Origin: Lineus longissimus
Taxonomy: Eukaryota > Nemertea > Pilidiophora > Heteronemertea > Lineidae
DNA length: 64,000 nt
Direction of reading: 5' to 3'
Assembly: GCF_910592395.1 (NCBI RefSeq)
Contig: NC_088314.1
Coordinates: 8,248,001 to 8,312,000 of the forward strand
How positions within the stretch are numbered: position 1 is the stretch's first letter; every line of letters starts with the position of its first letter. A program made the position numbers and the translations under genes. This document shows positions 1 to 9,368 of this stretch, piece by piece. Below the pieces are notes generated by a model that worked only from the letters and a program-made list of their open reading frames with translations, was not told the DNA's origin and searched no databases.

Positions 1-1
1 A

Positions 2-260
2 AATATCATGAAAATGCAGAATCATTTGGGCTTTGAATTCATCAACTTGGCACTGCATGCAGGTACCAGTTTGAGAAAATCTGCTGCGAACTCGGTCCTA
101 CTTAATGCCCTCAGTGAGCTGAAACAATACCTATCGTGATAATGTGCAAGCCCTTTGGGAGAGGATCAACATATACTTGAGAGAAAATGATATTAATCTT
201 CCTCAATTCAATATGTCGAATCTATTCCCTGAAGTCCTCGAAGTCTTGAATTTCTGTTGA
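2..260 (+). pseudogene. Decayed protein-coding fragment, possibly the C-terminal part of a hAT-like transposase
   Basis: One frame is open from the window edge to a TGA at 137-139. The sense then continues one frame over, from about 129 to a TGA at 258-260. Read across that shift, the composition is protein-like: a segment rich in K, S, A and L, then a stretch around ALWERINIYLRENDINLP. The pattern of a Leu/Ser-rich helix, an arginine, a Trp-Glu helix and then an acidic-Pro motif recalls the region before the dimerisation domain of hAT-type (DUF4371-like) transposases. That family match is from memory and weak. The frameshift and lack of a start argue for a remnant. The 5' part lies outside the window. 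Confidence 0.3.
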
Positions 261-449
261 AAGTGGAAGATCCATTGATCGCTATGAGTATGTGTGACGC
301 GTTGCAACCAAGGAGGTTTTAGTGATTGCTCTTTGGTTACTGTAAATCCAGTTGCACATCATCCAAGTCAGTGACAAAGCAAAGTGCGCAGTTCTTTATG
401 CTGAAACCGCTCGACACATTTCAGGTGTCCCCAGAGAGATACGAGTAAA

Positions 450-830
450 CTTGCATTCCGTCAAAGTTGTGCAGTCACTGGTCATAACAACTGAAGGGGC
501 AGCCCTGTAAGATATTCCTTCATAACTTTTAAAAGCTTTTAAAAGTTTCTCTTCTCGATTAATCCCTAAGGGGCGGGTTAACTCGCATTGGTCATCAACA
601 ACTGAGGGCGCAATGATGCCAGATATTCTCTCATACCTTTTAGAAATCATTTTGAACGTTTCTCTTCTGGAACCCCACAAGGGTATAATACACATTCAAT
701 CAAGCTTGTTTTGTCATTGGTCACCAACAAGAGGAAGCACCCATGCCCATATTCGTTCAGATAACTTTCCATAATGACGCATTGAAGACGATTCAAACTC
801 ACCGTCCTCATCCCGAAGATTTTCCCACCG
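450..830. repeat. Degenerate tandem array, about 3 units of 110-130 bp
   Basis: GGTCA(T/C) followed closely by AACAA recurs at 480, 590 and 719. After each comes an ATATTC motif, then TTTCTCTTCT in the first two units. Spacings are 110 and 129 bp. The units are well diverged, so the array is old. An open frame on the opposite strand through this region (396-695) is a by-product of the repeat and not a gene. Confidence 0.5.
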
Positions 831-1011
831 AATGATTCTGCTTATCATCGCATGACGGTTCAATGCTCGGTATAATACACTGGAGGTCTCCGACTTACGG
901 AGGTGTGAAAATGAATCCGTTAATTCACCACCGCTTCATATTTCTTGGGGTTCATTCTTTCTCCCTATCTGAGAAAATCTGACGTCATCAAATGCACTGG
1001 TGGACCCAGCT

Positions 1012-1338
1012 TTAGAATTTTATAATGAGGTATTTTCTTGGCGTGATACGCATTTTTTCTGGTTCTCTGGTTTCGCTGACACACAATAGTAAACAGACAC
1101 CTTTCCCATTATTTACAAAAAATACGATCCCGGTGATCTGGAAACTGCCGGGGTTAGGTCCCGTGGGATGCTGTGAGTGAAAGGATGAGGCTCCCCTTGA
1201 CAATATGTTGGCAAAGCTATCTGAAATTGGACCTCCGGGTCTGTCCCAAGGGTTCTTGGGATAGCTACGATTTAAATCGTGCATGATATAGCCTACCATC
1301 GTCAGCCAATTGGAAAAAATGACACCAAACAGCATCAT
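1012..1338 (-). other. Protein-like open frame of unknown identity
   Basis: A 108-codon frame with an ATG start runs on the minus strand. The part around NPWDRPGGPISDSFANILS is richer in Gly, Pro and Ser than random translation of AT-rich DNA, and local GC is higher than in the flanks. I recognise no family. It could be an exon, a transposon remnant or chance. No convincing splice sites frame it. Confidence 0.15.
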
Positions 1339-1618
1339 GCTTTACTGAGTGTCAGACTTGACGTGAATCTGAGTTCTGCTGGTATCCTGGTGACAACGGT
1401 GTCTCCCACTCTGGGAATATTGGAGGTCACTCAACCTAACATTTCCTTGTGATTGTGAATGGAAAGTGTCACATTCGGGCAGATGGAAATGTTATGAGAT
1501 GATGGACCCGATAATACCAGAAACTGAATACTAACATTATGATATTGAATGTAAACTCGAGTAATGGAAAAGGAAGGCAGGGCCAGACCCTTCATTGTCA
1601 AGCACCCCAATCTCACTG

Positions 1619-1762
1619 TAGGGTGGTACTCTTGGTATTAAGAAGTTTTGCCAGTGTGCAACACAAGGTAGGGTGGCCAGTAATTTAAGGTAGGGTGGCC
1701 CTATATGAACCCTTTACAAAATTCGAGAGCAAGGTCGGGTGGCTCTTCCAAGGTAGGATGAA
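1619..1762 (+). repeat. Short direct repeats of an AAGGTAGGGTGGC motif
   Basis: GGTAGGGTGGCC or close variants occur near 1664, 1688, 1730 (GGTCGGGTGGCT) and 1749 (GGTAGGATG), with a partial copy at 1619. Spacings are irregular (19-45 bp). This is a small degenerate array with no recognised function. Confidence 0.4.
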
Positions 1763-2405
1763 ATGCGCTGACAAATGGCCTTGTGGAGAACACTGGATAC
1801 ACTCATGGCCAGAACTGGGAAGATAAAGTGTTCTTTGTACGAGTTTTTCAGAGGAAGTGAAAGTCTTCCGCTAGCTGTAATAAAATCTAGATCACAGGGT
1901 CACCTTGTTCATGCTATAATGAACCTGACAAAAACACTGCCAAGAATTCTGTATTGAGCAGATGGTCATGAGAGCTGCCAACGAACCACGATCACCAGCT
2001 AGGCTAGGTCCCTACGATCGTTATTGGAATTACGCATCTTGATGCCCTGCGTGGCGTGATATTAGGTTTAGCCTAGAGATCCTTATCAAATATGTATAAA
2101 CTGATACCATTAGACACATTGGAAGCAAACGATGCAAGAGAGAGGCACACATTTGTGTCTGAATCATAGCTGTGGGGTGTAGTCCTTCCTGATGATCAAT
2201 TACTAATTCCCATGGGCATAAAATTCTTTGAAATTGAATGAAAATTTGAAATTAAAAATTTCGTATTCTTTTAAAATTCATTAATATTTCATTGAAATTT
2301 TTGATGGGGATGAGAAAGTTCTGATGTATGGCAAATCGAAAGGCTGAATATCTCAGTAACTGGATTTTTGTTTCTTTGATATTTTTTACTTCATTTTGAT
2401 ATGAA
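1763..2405. other. No gene seen; AT-rich stretch
   Basis: Contains a strongly A/T-rich block at about 2215-2400 with repeated GAAATT/AAAATT words. A 60-codon open frame at 1775-1957 has no recognisable product. Confidence 0.5.
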
Positions 2406-2854
2406 ATGATTGCACGTAGTCGTCATCCTGTAGTTGTGTTATGTCAGTTTGAGAGCGCTGAAGTGACTTTAGACTTCCTGTTGAATGGGCAACTCTTTCC
2501 CTGTGATCTAGAACAGTCCATCCTCACTCTCTTAGGCCATGCAGGGATCCGAGAAATTGGCAGGGAGTGCCATCACATTTGGAGACTTGGACCTGTCAGC
2601 AGCCGATGCAGTAGGGCTGAGAACTCCTTTTGGCATGTATGGGAAGAGGGCCAGCATGGATGCCAGAGCCACTACTCATCTGGCGTCATGCAGGACAAGA
2701 CCTCTCTTGGGCTGCGGTCCTGAAGGGCAGATATCACTGCCACTCACTCAATCAGTCTTATTGCAAATATCATCTTCATGTCTCTTATACTCAAGTATTG
2801 CGAAGCACTTTATAAAACACGTTAAATTTGCACACGCAGTCTATTGCTCATGTC
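2406..2854 (+). other. GC-richer segment with overlapping open frames; possible exon or transposon remnant
   Basis: Long open frames overlap here in different phases, and GC is above the flanks. The frame starting with ATG at 2539 follows a pyrimidine-rich tract ending in CTCTCTTAG (2527-2535), which would serve as a splice acceptor. It reads around AITFGDLDLSAADAVGLRTP. Downstream the frame runs into the DIRS element at 2855, so its last third is transposon sequence. No family recognised. It may be a host exon, a fragment of another element, or chance. Confidence 0.2.
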
Positions 2855-2871
2855 CATTTTGTGTCATTCAA

Positions 2872-3043
2872 ACTTACCTATGGAACACTTTTGCATGTTA
2901 CTCCATTTGGGCTCAAACACAAGAGTATCCCTTTAATTTTCTAAAGGGAGAACTGAGTTAACAGCTCGGCCGCCAGGCGGCGCCCTGACCGATCCCGCGA
3001 GATCGCGCCGATCTCATGCCGCCATATTCAGTCTTTACTCTTG
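2872..3043 (+). repeat. Left inverted terminal repeat of the DIRS element
   Basis: 172 bp, reverse-complementary to 9197-9368 with one mismatch by eye (C at 3029 against the T implied by the right copy). It contains a GC-rich core (CGGCCGCCAGGCGGCGCC, about 2968-2985) in otherwise AT-rich surroundings. The outermost 17 bp of the element (2855-2871) are not shared with the other end. Confidence 0.9.
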
Positions 3044-3338
3044 TGCTTCTACGAAGCACATCGTTTTTTCAAAGCTGCCGTGAATTCGATTTAAAACCAA
3101 ATTCAACCAGCCAAGTCTAGACGATTTTTGGGTTCATTCACCTACGGAGTAGACCGCCAAACTAATCTTGGCATTAGTATTGTCCAGTCTATTTAATTAT
3201 AGACATTTTCTTAGCTAGCTTAGTCGACCCGGCTCCATTATTTTGATCTTGGTAGGGTAGAGTTAAGTAGGCTATTCTCCGCTCTATTGTAATGAACAAG
3301 ACTCAGATCCATTGCAATAGTGTTTAATTCAAGTAGGC
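3044..3338 (+). other. DIRS 5' leader between left ITR and Gag-like ORF
   Basis: About 295 bp with no convincing gene. A short frame at 3320-3508 overlaps the Gag start in another phase and has no sign of function. It presumably holds promoter or leader functions, but no promoter motif was clear. Confidence 0.5.
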
Positions 3339-5627
3339 ATGTTTTCCTTTCCATTAATTATTGCGTCCTTTCTGGCCTACTTGGGGTTCCCAGTGTTTTT
3401 ATTGTCATTGGTACCATTTTTTATATGGCGTACCCCTCCGACGGCATCCTTTGTCTCACCACAAAGGAATGCGTCTGGTGGCGGGAAACGGGCAGCGAAG
3501 ACGCCTAAACCCTCTTCCGGTTCCGTTTCCGGGCATATAACCCGGAGGTCTAGCAAACCTCCCGCCACCACCCCTTCCGTCAGCCGAGTTCCGGTTCCGG
3601 CCGCGGCTGCGAAGGATGCGGGATCTGACATTATTAATGTCTGTGGTCCCAAGGGAGACTTACATCCAATAAGTCTCCAAGGGTTTAATATACCCCGGAC
3701 CTCAGGGAACCTTCCGGTTCCCCTGTCGTCCGCTCCCCCGAGTACAAGCCCTTTGTACCCGCGGGAGCACCCTGCTTCCGGTCCGCCGATTGCAGTTCCG
3801 GTTACTGACGCGGGTTCCCGTTTTTCAGTAACCGAAGACTCTACTGGGGGTTTTTCTCAGTCTTTACTGCGAAATAACCCCAGTCCTCACGGACACAGTA
3901 GAGTAGGGCCGGACCTTATAACGCCACCTCCGAAACGCCATGCGTCTTCGGTAACAGCGTTTCCGCCCTCCGTACCTCCTTCTAAAAGGGCTTCCGGTAG
4001 CTCCATACCGGCGAAGGAGTTACGGGCATTTCCGGTTTCGGACTTCGTCCTACCGGAAATGCAGGCACCTTCCTACGTTGGCCAACCTCTTGGGTGGAAC
4101 CAACCGGAAGTGCCACCCCCTCCTCGTAGCAGAGGCGTCGTTCCCATGGAACGAGCTACGCAGAGAGGACATCTGAACTCTAGTTCAGAATATGGGCAAC
4201 TTCCGCTTCCGGAAGACCCATTCGCCCGCACATACGGCTTCCAGGGTTCGCTTATGCGCTCACCCTCGCCTCAACCGCCCGTCGTTGAGAGAAGCCGCAC
4301 GTCGGGTCCGGAACCCGAGTCGGGACAGCAACTGTCCCAGCTCATCCAGATGGTAGCAGGTCTTTCTGATAGACTCAGCCATCTGGAGCAGGGTTCCGGT
4401 TCCTCTGGTGCGCCTGGTCCCATCGGATACCCACCATCCGACTCCTCTATTTTAGAGGAATTTTCTGAGAACGAGAGTTCTCAGCCAGGCTACCGCTCCC
4501 CCAATCAGGAGGAGCTGTCACCAGAGGAGGCCAGTATCCTGTCGGATATGAGGACACTCAGATCCTTGATCAGAGCGTACCTCCCGCAGGATCTGTGCCC
4601 TACCCCGCCGGAACTGCCAGCCTTGTCAACACCGACCTTTTCACTCTGGGGACAGGAAGTGGATCCCAATCCACAGGTTTCTCAAGGCTCCACTCGGGCA
4701 CTTGAATTCCTTCCTCCCTCCCCGTCGGTGTTAGCAGTCTCTGAACTTTTGGAGCGTACAATCAGAGACTCACAAGGCGCCCACCAACGTACTTCCATCC
4801 CTGTCCTTCCGGCAGTCGGACCGGAAGCTTGGTGTAAACCGGGGAAGTTGTTCACGGCACAACTTCCTCCCGTTAGGCAGTACCGCGCTGACTATTATCG
4901 AGTCAGCTCGGCCGGCTGTCCAGCTGCAGCATCGACTTCCATATTAAAGGACGATGTACAGCTGGACCAACTCGTGCCTAGGGTGACCTCCTCCTCGGCT
5001 TACCGAGACCTTAGAGCACAAGAGGGTCTGGCCAAAAACACGTTAGCGGTGCTCTCCTACGCAGAGCACACTAACCTGGCCCTAGCCAGATCCCTAAAAG
5101 ATAATGAGTCACTATCTGATGACACAAAATCGCTTGTGACATCCTTGTCACATTCGATTAGGCACGCTATTGCGCTGTCCGCCAAGACCGCAGCAAATAG
5201 CGTCCTACTCCGTAGAGACGCCGCACTGGGCTCTCTCAATGTCATCAGATCCCTCCAGCTGGAAGGGGCCTTAAGAACCGCTCCTATGGACGGTTCTTTC
5301 CTGTTCGCAGATTCTGTACAAGAGGCGGCTCAAGCACAGAAAGATTGGGACAAATTATATGCCCCCACTGCGACACAGAGGGCCAAGACCTCTCTACCTA
5401 ACGCTAGAAAGATAGAGAGGCCCCAGCAGGCATCGGTTTCAATCCCGTACGCCAGGCAGGTCCTGCCTAGGCCTACCCCGCCTAGTCAGCCTGCTCCTGC
5501 TGGATCCTTCCGACGGGAAGCGGAGGGTCGCCGGACTGGAAAGAGGAAAAATACTTCCTCTAACCAGGGTGGATCCGGTCCGACTAAGCACTCCTTTCGC
5601 CCAAGGGGTGCTGGCCGGAAGAGGTGA
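3339..5627 (+). CDS. DIRS ORF1, Gag-like structural protein (762 aa)
   Basis: The ATG at 3339 opens an uninterrupted frame to TGA at 5625-5627. The first ~30 residues are strikingly hydrophobic (FSFPLIIASFLAYLG and on), like a membrane anchor. Residues ~35-320 are Pro/Ser-rich and probably disordered. A short coiled-coil-like stretch lies near residues 330-350 (LSQLIQMVAGLSDRLSHLE). The C-terminal third (about residues 500-680) holds the part I associate with animal DIRS ORF1 proteins, including LARSLKDNESLS and SAKTAANSVLLRRDAAL. The tail is basic (FRPRGAGRKR). No CCHC zinc knuckle is seen. By family analogy it packages element RNA. It overlaps the upstream part of the RT frame by about 59 bp or more. 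The hydrophobic start may be spurious, with translation beginning further in. Confidence 0.85.
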   Translation: MFSFPLIIASFLAYLGFPVFLLSLVPFFIWRTPPTASFVSPQRNASGGGKRAAKTPKPSSGSVSGHITRRSSKPPATTPSVSRVPVPAAAAKDAGSDIINVCGPKGDLHPISLQGFNIPRTSGNLPVPLSSAPPSTSPLYPREHPASGPPIAVPVTDAGSRFSVTEDSTGGFSQSLLRNNPSPHGHSRVGPDLITPPPKRHASSVTAFPPSVPPSKRASGSSIPAKELRAFPVSDFVLPEMQAPSYVGQPLGWNQPEVPPPPRSRGVVPMERATQRGHLNSSSEYGQLPLPEDPFARTYGFQGSLMRSPSPQPPVVERSRTSGPEPESGQQLSQLIQMVAGLSDRLSHLEQGSGSSGAPGPIGYPPSDSSILEEFSENESSQPGYRSPNQEELSPEEASILSDMRTLRSLIRAYLPQDLCPTPPELPALSTPTFSLWGQEVDPNPQVSQGSTRALEFLPPSPSVLAVSELLERTIRDSQGAHQRTSIPVLPAVGPEAWCKPGKLFTAQLPPVRQYRADYYRVSSAGCPAAASTSILKDDVQLDQLVPRVTSSSAYRDLRAQEGLAKNTLAVLSYAEHTNLALARSLKDNESLSDDTKSLVTSLSHSIRHAIALSAKTAANSVLLRRDAALGSLNVIRSLQLEGALRTAPMDGSFLFADSVQEAAQAQKDWDKLYAPTATQRAKTSLPNARKIERPQQASVSIPYARQVLPRPTPPSQPAPAGSFRREAEGRRTGKRKNTSSNQGGSGPTKHSFRPRGAGRKR

Positions 5628-5793
5628 CTCCCCCCTCCTTTCTCCTCCCGGACGCAAAAAGGAGCCGACTCCGGTAGTCGGGGGCCGTCTGCAAAAATTT
5701 GCAGACATTTGGGACGATTGGTGCCCAAAGGGGTCCCCAGTCCCAAACATGTTGAGGTACGGAGTGAAACTAGATTTCAACCGTACCCCCCCC
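5569..5793 (+). CDS. N-terminal part of the DIRS reverse transcriptase, out of frame with the catalytic part
   Basis: Frame +1 here carries the typical start of a DIRS RT region, VVGGRLQKFADIWDDW (about 5674-5721), then MLRYGVKLDF. The downstream RT continues in frame +2 and the switch falls in a C8 run at 5786-5793. Frame +2 has a TGA at 5765-5767, so the two parts cannot be read as one protein without a shift. There is no ATG before 5749. The frame overlaps the end of ORF1, so RT may be made by frameshifting from ORF1 or by internal initiation. The left limit given here is a GTG codon and is arbitrary. Confidence 0.7.
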
Positions 5794-7732
5794 GACTACC
5801 ATATATCCAACCCCAGTTCAGCCACCGAAGGACCCAGTCAAGGCCTCTGCCCTCCAAGCAGAGGTCGCGACATTACTGGAGAAGCAAGCTATCCAGGTCC
5901 TTCAAGATCCATGCTCCCCCGGCTTTTACAGCCACGTTTTCTTGGTTCCCAAGAAAGCAGGGACATGGAGGCTGATCATAGACCTTTCCAGGTTAAACAC
6001 CTTCTTGAATGTTCCTCATTTCAAGATGGAAACCACCAGGTCTATAGCAACGGCGATACAGCCCAACGATTGGGCGGTATCGATGGATTTAATGGATGCG
6101 TACTTACATGTACCGATCCATCCAGACTATCAACACTTCCTTCGATTCCATTACGAAGGAAAGACGTATCAATTCAGGGCCCTGCCGTTCGGTCTGGCAT
6201 CGGCACCCCTAATTTTTACGATGATAGTCACAGCCTTCGTCGCTCCCTTTCACGTGATGGGGTTCAAGCTCCATCACTACCTAGACGATTGGCTACTCCG
6301 TTGCAAATCGCAGGAACTACTACTGCAACAACTTCAGGTTCTAAAGCAAAAAGTAGTTTCCGCAGGTTGGATTATCAACGAAACAAAGTCAGAATTCATA
6401 CCATCCCAAGACTTCGTTTACGTTGGAGTTCGGTTCCTTACGGCCATAGGGAAAATGCTGCCCCCCCTAGACAGGATAAAGAAAATTCTTCATCTCGTCG
6501 CAGAATTCAGAGGAAGGACTCAAGCTCCCGCAAGGCGATGCTTGAGCCTTTTGGGACTTCTGAATTCGGCAGCAGACCAAATCCCCCTTGGCCGTCTATA
6601 TATGCGTCCCATCCAGATGTTTCTAATGTCTCTATGGAAACCCCACAGGGACCCATTAGACAAGTTGGTATTGATACCTCAATACCTACTCAAGAACGTC
6701 TGGAACTTCTGGGAGTCGGAGACTCGTCTCCAAAGCGGTGTAGATCTTGCTCCACCGCCCCCAGAAGTGTCCCTGTTCACAGATGCTTCCCTACTAGGGT
6801 GGGGAGCACATCTGAACAACGGGGACATGTCCATAAGAGGTCTATGGACAAGGGAGGAGACCATTCTTCCAATAAATATATTGGAAATGAAGGCTGTCCT
6901 TCTGGCCGTGAGGGCTCTTTCCCTTCGCCTGAAGAATCGGAGAGTAACCCTGTTCTCCGACAATTCTACAGTAGTAGCATATGTCAGGAGACAGGGAGGC
7001 ACAAAGTCCGGCATTCTTTGCCAGCTAACTTGGGAGCTTTACCATCTTTGTGCCGACCTTGGAGTATCGATATGTGCCAGACACATACCGGGCAATCGCA
7101 ACATCCTTGCCGACGCCCTGTCCCGTCAGAACAAGCTAGTTCAGACAGAGTGGACACTCCATCAGGAGATTGTAGACGACCTTTGTCGCCTTTGGCAATC
7201 TCCGAAGGTAGATCTGTTCGCCACCAGGCTGAACAATCGCCTTCCCATCTATTACTCTCCACTTCCGGACGAAGAGGCCCTGGAAGTCGACAGCCTTACA
7301 GCCTCTTGGGTCGGGCTGAACGCATATGCGTTTCCACCCCTCCCTCTCATCCAACCAGTCCTGAACAAGATCTTGACCAGCCATCCGGTGAGAATAACTC
7401 TCATCGCACCTTGCTGGCCAAATCAGGCCTGGTTCCCAGCCTTGCTGGAGCTCCTGATAGATCACCCCAGGAGTCTTCCTACTTGGAAGCACCTCCTGTG
7501 GCACCCCCTGGGGAGATGCTACCACCAGAACCCTGGATTTTTCAAGTTTCACGCCTGGAACTTATCCAGTTGCATCTCCACCAGAGAGGCTTTTCGGACA
7601 TCGCTGTCAAGCGCATGTCCGCACCTCAAAGGGGGTCTACCCTTGATGTGTATCAAGGAAAGTGGTCTACCTTCACTTCCTGGTGCAGGGAGAACGGAGT
7701 TAATCCGATCTCTCCCTCTATATACAGATTAG
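5768..7732 (+). CDS. DIRS ORF2: reverse transcriptase, RNase H and methylase-like domain
   Basis: This frame opens after the TGA at 5765-5767 and ends at 7732. It begins with the RT fingers (LLEKQAIQVL, then FLVPKKAGTWRLIIDLSRLN at about 5939-5998). The catalytic YLDD is at 6278-6289, giving two of the three RT aspartates. RNase H follows with its four acidic residues: FTDAS (Asp at 6782), LEMKA (Glu at 6884), FSDNS (Asp at 6959) and LADALS (Asp at 7112). After about 7140 comes a region with VDLFATRLNN, YAFPPLPLI and IAPCWPNQAWF. This is the block described in DIRS elements as related to phage Dam-type methylases; the usual D/NPPY/F motif reads FPPL here, so activity is doubtful. All RT and RNase H catalytic residues are intact, but the N-terminus needs a one-base shift. 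The 3' end overlaps the recombinase frame by about 217 bp. Confidence 0.92.
5786..5793 (+). other. C8 homopolymer at the RT frame change
   Basis: Eight C's sit exactly where the RT similarity moves from frame +1 to frame +2. One C fewer would make the frames continuous. It may be a disabling insertion, a sequencing or assembly slip, or a programmed +1 shift site. Confidence 0.7.
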
Positions 7733-8622
7733 TTGATTTCCTTATTGAATTATTCACGGAAAGACAACTATCTGTCACGGCTATAAAAGGGTACAAGTCC
7801 GCCATCGCTTCTACCCTCCGTGTTTTAAGCACCTGGGATCTTCGTTGGGAGGACCAAATAACCCCTCTTTTCAGAGGAATGTTATTAGAGCGTCCTAGAC
7901 CGGTTCACAACACCCCTAAATGGGACCTTTCTGTTGTCCTTAAGGTGCTCATGAGGCATCCTTTTGAACCCATGTCTATTTCATCCATGAAATATCTGAC
8001 ACTCAAAACGGTCTTTCTAGTAGCCTTGGCTACCGCCCAACGGAGATCAGAGCTCCATGCACTTTCTTTTAAGAAGCTGGCTTTTAGAGAGGGAGGGGAG
8101 GTTATCTTGGCTTTTATACCAGGATTTCTGGCGAAGAACCAGGGACCGGCCGCCTCTCGGCCCCCGGTTACTATTCCCTCTCTGTCAGGAACGATCTCTT
8201 ATGATCTTCCTGACAGAACTTTATGTCCCGTCAGGGCCCTAAAGTTCTACATAAATAGGACAAAACCTCCCGGTATCCGCCAGGGGAGAGAGCGTTTGTT
8301 TTTGTCCTACAAGGAGGGAAATAAACGAGAGATAGCGGCCGCCACTATTTCAAGGTGGATTGTGGAGACTATTCGTCTTTCCTACAACACCTTGAAGACT
8401 TCCTCTGATCTTCGTGCGCTAGCTTACATCTCAGCGCACGAAGTTAGAGCACTAGCCACCTCCTGGGCTAACTACCGAGGAGTTGCTCTTCAAGAAGTCG
8501 TTTCCGCTGCATGTTGGAGTAATCACTCCACATTCTCTCGTTTCTACCTACGAGACGTTTCTTCCCTCGTAGATGGCATGCACACAATCGGCCCGATTGT
8601 GTCTGCGGGGCATGTTGTTTGA
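7516..8622 (+). CDS. DIRS ORF3: tyrosine recombinase (about 368 aa)
   Basis: The same frame is open from 5569, but upstream of about 7500 it only shadows ORF2. The best start is ATG at 7516, with ATG 7615 as an alternative. The N-terminal core-binding part includes TLDVYQGKWSTFTSWCRENG and SVTAIKGYKSAIAS, as in other DIRS recombinases. The catalytic part holds Arg I in AQRRSEL (8044), His-x-x-Arg in SAHEVRAL (His 8437, Arg 8446), Trp in ACWSNHS (8515) and the nucleophilic Tyr in SRFYLRDV (8545). These residues match the R..HxxR..W..Y set of tyrosine recombinases. By family knowledge it integrates a circular DNA copy by site-specific recombination at a short shared core. It ends 8 bp before a G-run (8640-8649) and has no detectable break. 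Confidence 0.92.
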   Translation: MLPPEPWIFQVSRLELIQLHLHQRGFSDIAVKRMSAPQRGSTLDVYQGKWSTFTSWCRENGVNPISPSIYRLVDFLIELFTERQLSVTAIKGYKSAIASTLRVLSTWDLRWEDQITPLFRGMLLERPRPVHNTPKWDLSVVLKVLMRHPFEPMSISSMKYLTLKTVFLVALATAQRRSELHALSFKKLAFREGGEVILAFIPGFLAKNQGPAASRPPVTIPSLSGTISYDLPDRTLCPVRALKFYINRTKPPGIRQGRERLFLSYKEGNKREIAAATISRWIVETIRLSYNTLKTSSDLRALAYISAHEVRALATSWANYRGVALQEVVSAACWSNHSTFSRFYLRDVSSLVDGMHTIGPIVSAGHVV

Positions 8623-9051
8623 TCCTGGCTAGATCAAAAAAGGGGGGGGAAGCCCGATTGAAGAGTCAAACGCGCATCTTGCGCCATTTTTGATATGCCC
8701 TATCTTCAACATCCAGGCAACCCCTAGTAGACTAGAAAGGACGCAATTTCTTATTGTTGTTTAGCAATAATTCATTCTACACCCTTCAACATGCCTTACT
8801 TGCTCTAAGCTCTGTTGCCGGAAAGAAGATGGTTTTATTACGCAATTCTAGCGCTTTCCGGAGAATGGGTCTATTACTCTCTATAATATGATTGTAATAC
8901 CGAGATCAAAATACCGGTCCTCCGGTTCTCCCCATTTCTTTCCCCTGGCGGTCCTCCTTAGCTAATATGCCGGTGGTGCCTCCTGGATGGAACAACAGCT
9001 CAGCCTTAGGTAAGTCCTCGTTTCCCACCTCCAATAGGTTGCTGGGATTCG
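8623..9051 (+). other. DIRS 3' untranslated region
   Basis: No open frame of interest on the sense strand. Contains an A6 and G run right after ORF3 (8635-8649) and a TAGGTAAGT at 9007-9015. The minus-strand frame at 8906-9199 is a shadow. Confidence 0.6.
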
Positions 9052-9149
9052 ATGCAAAAGTGTTCCATAGGTAAGTTTGAATGACACAAAATGCCCATTT
9101 CCTTACAAGAAATGGCCATTTTGTTAGTTCATACTTACCTATGGAACAC
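9052..9149 (+). repeat. Internal complementary region (ICR) of the DIRS element
   Basis: Bases 9052-9093 are the exact reverse complement of the left outer end (2855-2896), and 9088-9149 of the right outer end (9352-9413). They overlap in AAAATG (9088-9093), the complement of the shared CATTTT core. The ICR is therefore a stored copy of the joined ends, thought in DIRS elements to template completion and circularisation of the cDNA. Confidence 0.93.
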
Positions 9150-9196
9150 GGCCCTCCCGCCGTCCCCACAAACGGGACATACTCTTTATTAACGCT

Positions 9197-9368
9197 CAAG
9201 AGTAAAGACTAAATATGGCGGCATGAGATCGGCGCGATCTCGCGGGATCGGTCAGGGCGCCGCCTGGCGGCCGAGCTGTTAACTCAGTTCTCCCTTTAGA
9301 AAATTAAAGGGATACTCTTGTGTTTGAGCCCAAATGGAGTAACATGCAAAAGTGTTCCATAGGTAAGT
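9197..9368 (-). repeat. Right inverted terminal repeat of the DIRS element
   Basis: Reverse complement of 2872-3043 with a single mismatch by eye. The segment 9369-9413 beyond it is unique to the right end and matches only the ICR. Confidence 0.9.

Noticed and set aside
5569-7515. The first ~650 codons of the long +1 frame as part of the recombinase
   Set aside because: Apart from the RT N-terminus before 5793, this part overlaps the RT/RNase H frame and has no motif of its own. The recombinase similarity starts near 7560.
5439-7552. Several minus-strand frames of 60-138 codons across the DIRS coding region
   Set aside because: They lie opposite ORF1 and ORF2, whose products carry clear RT, RNase H and Gag-like motifs. 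They are shadows of GC-richer coding DNA.
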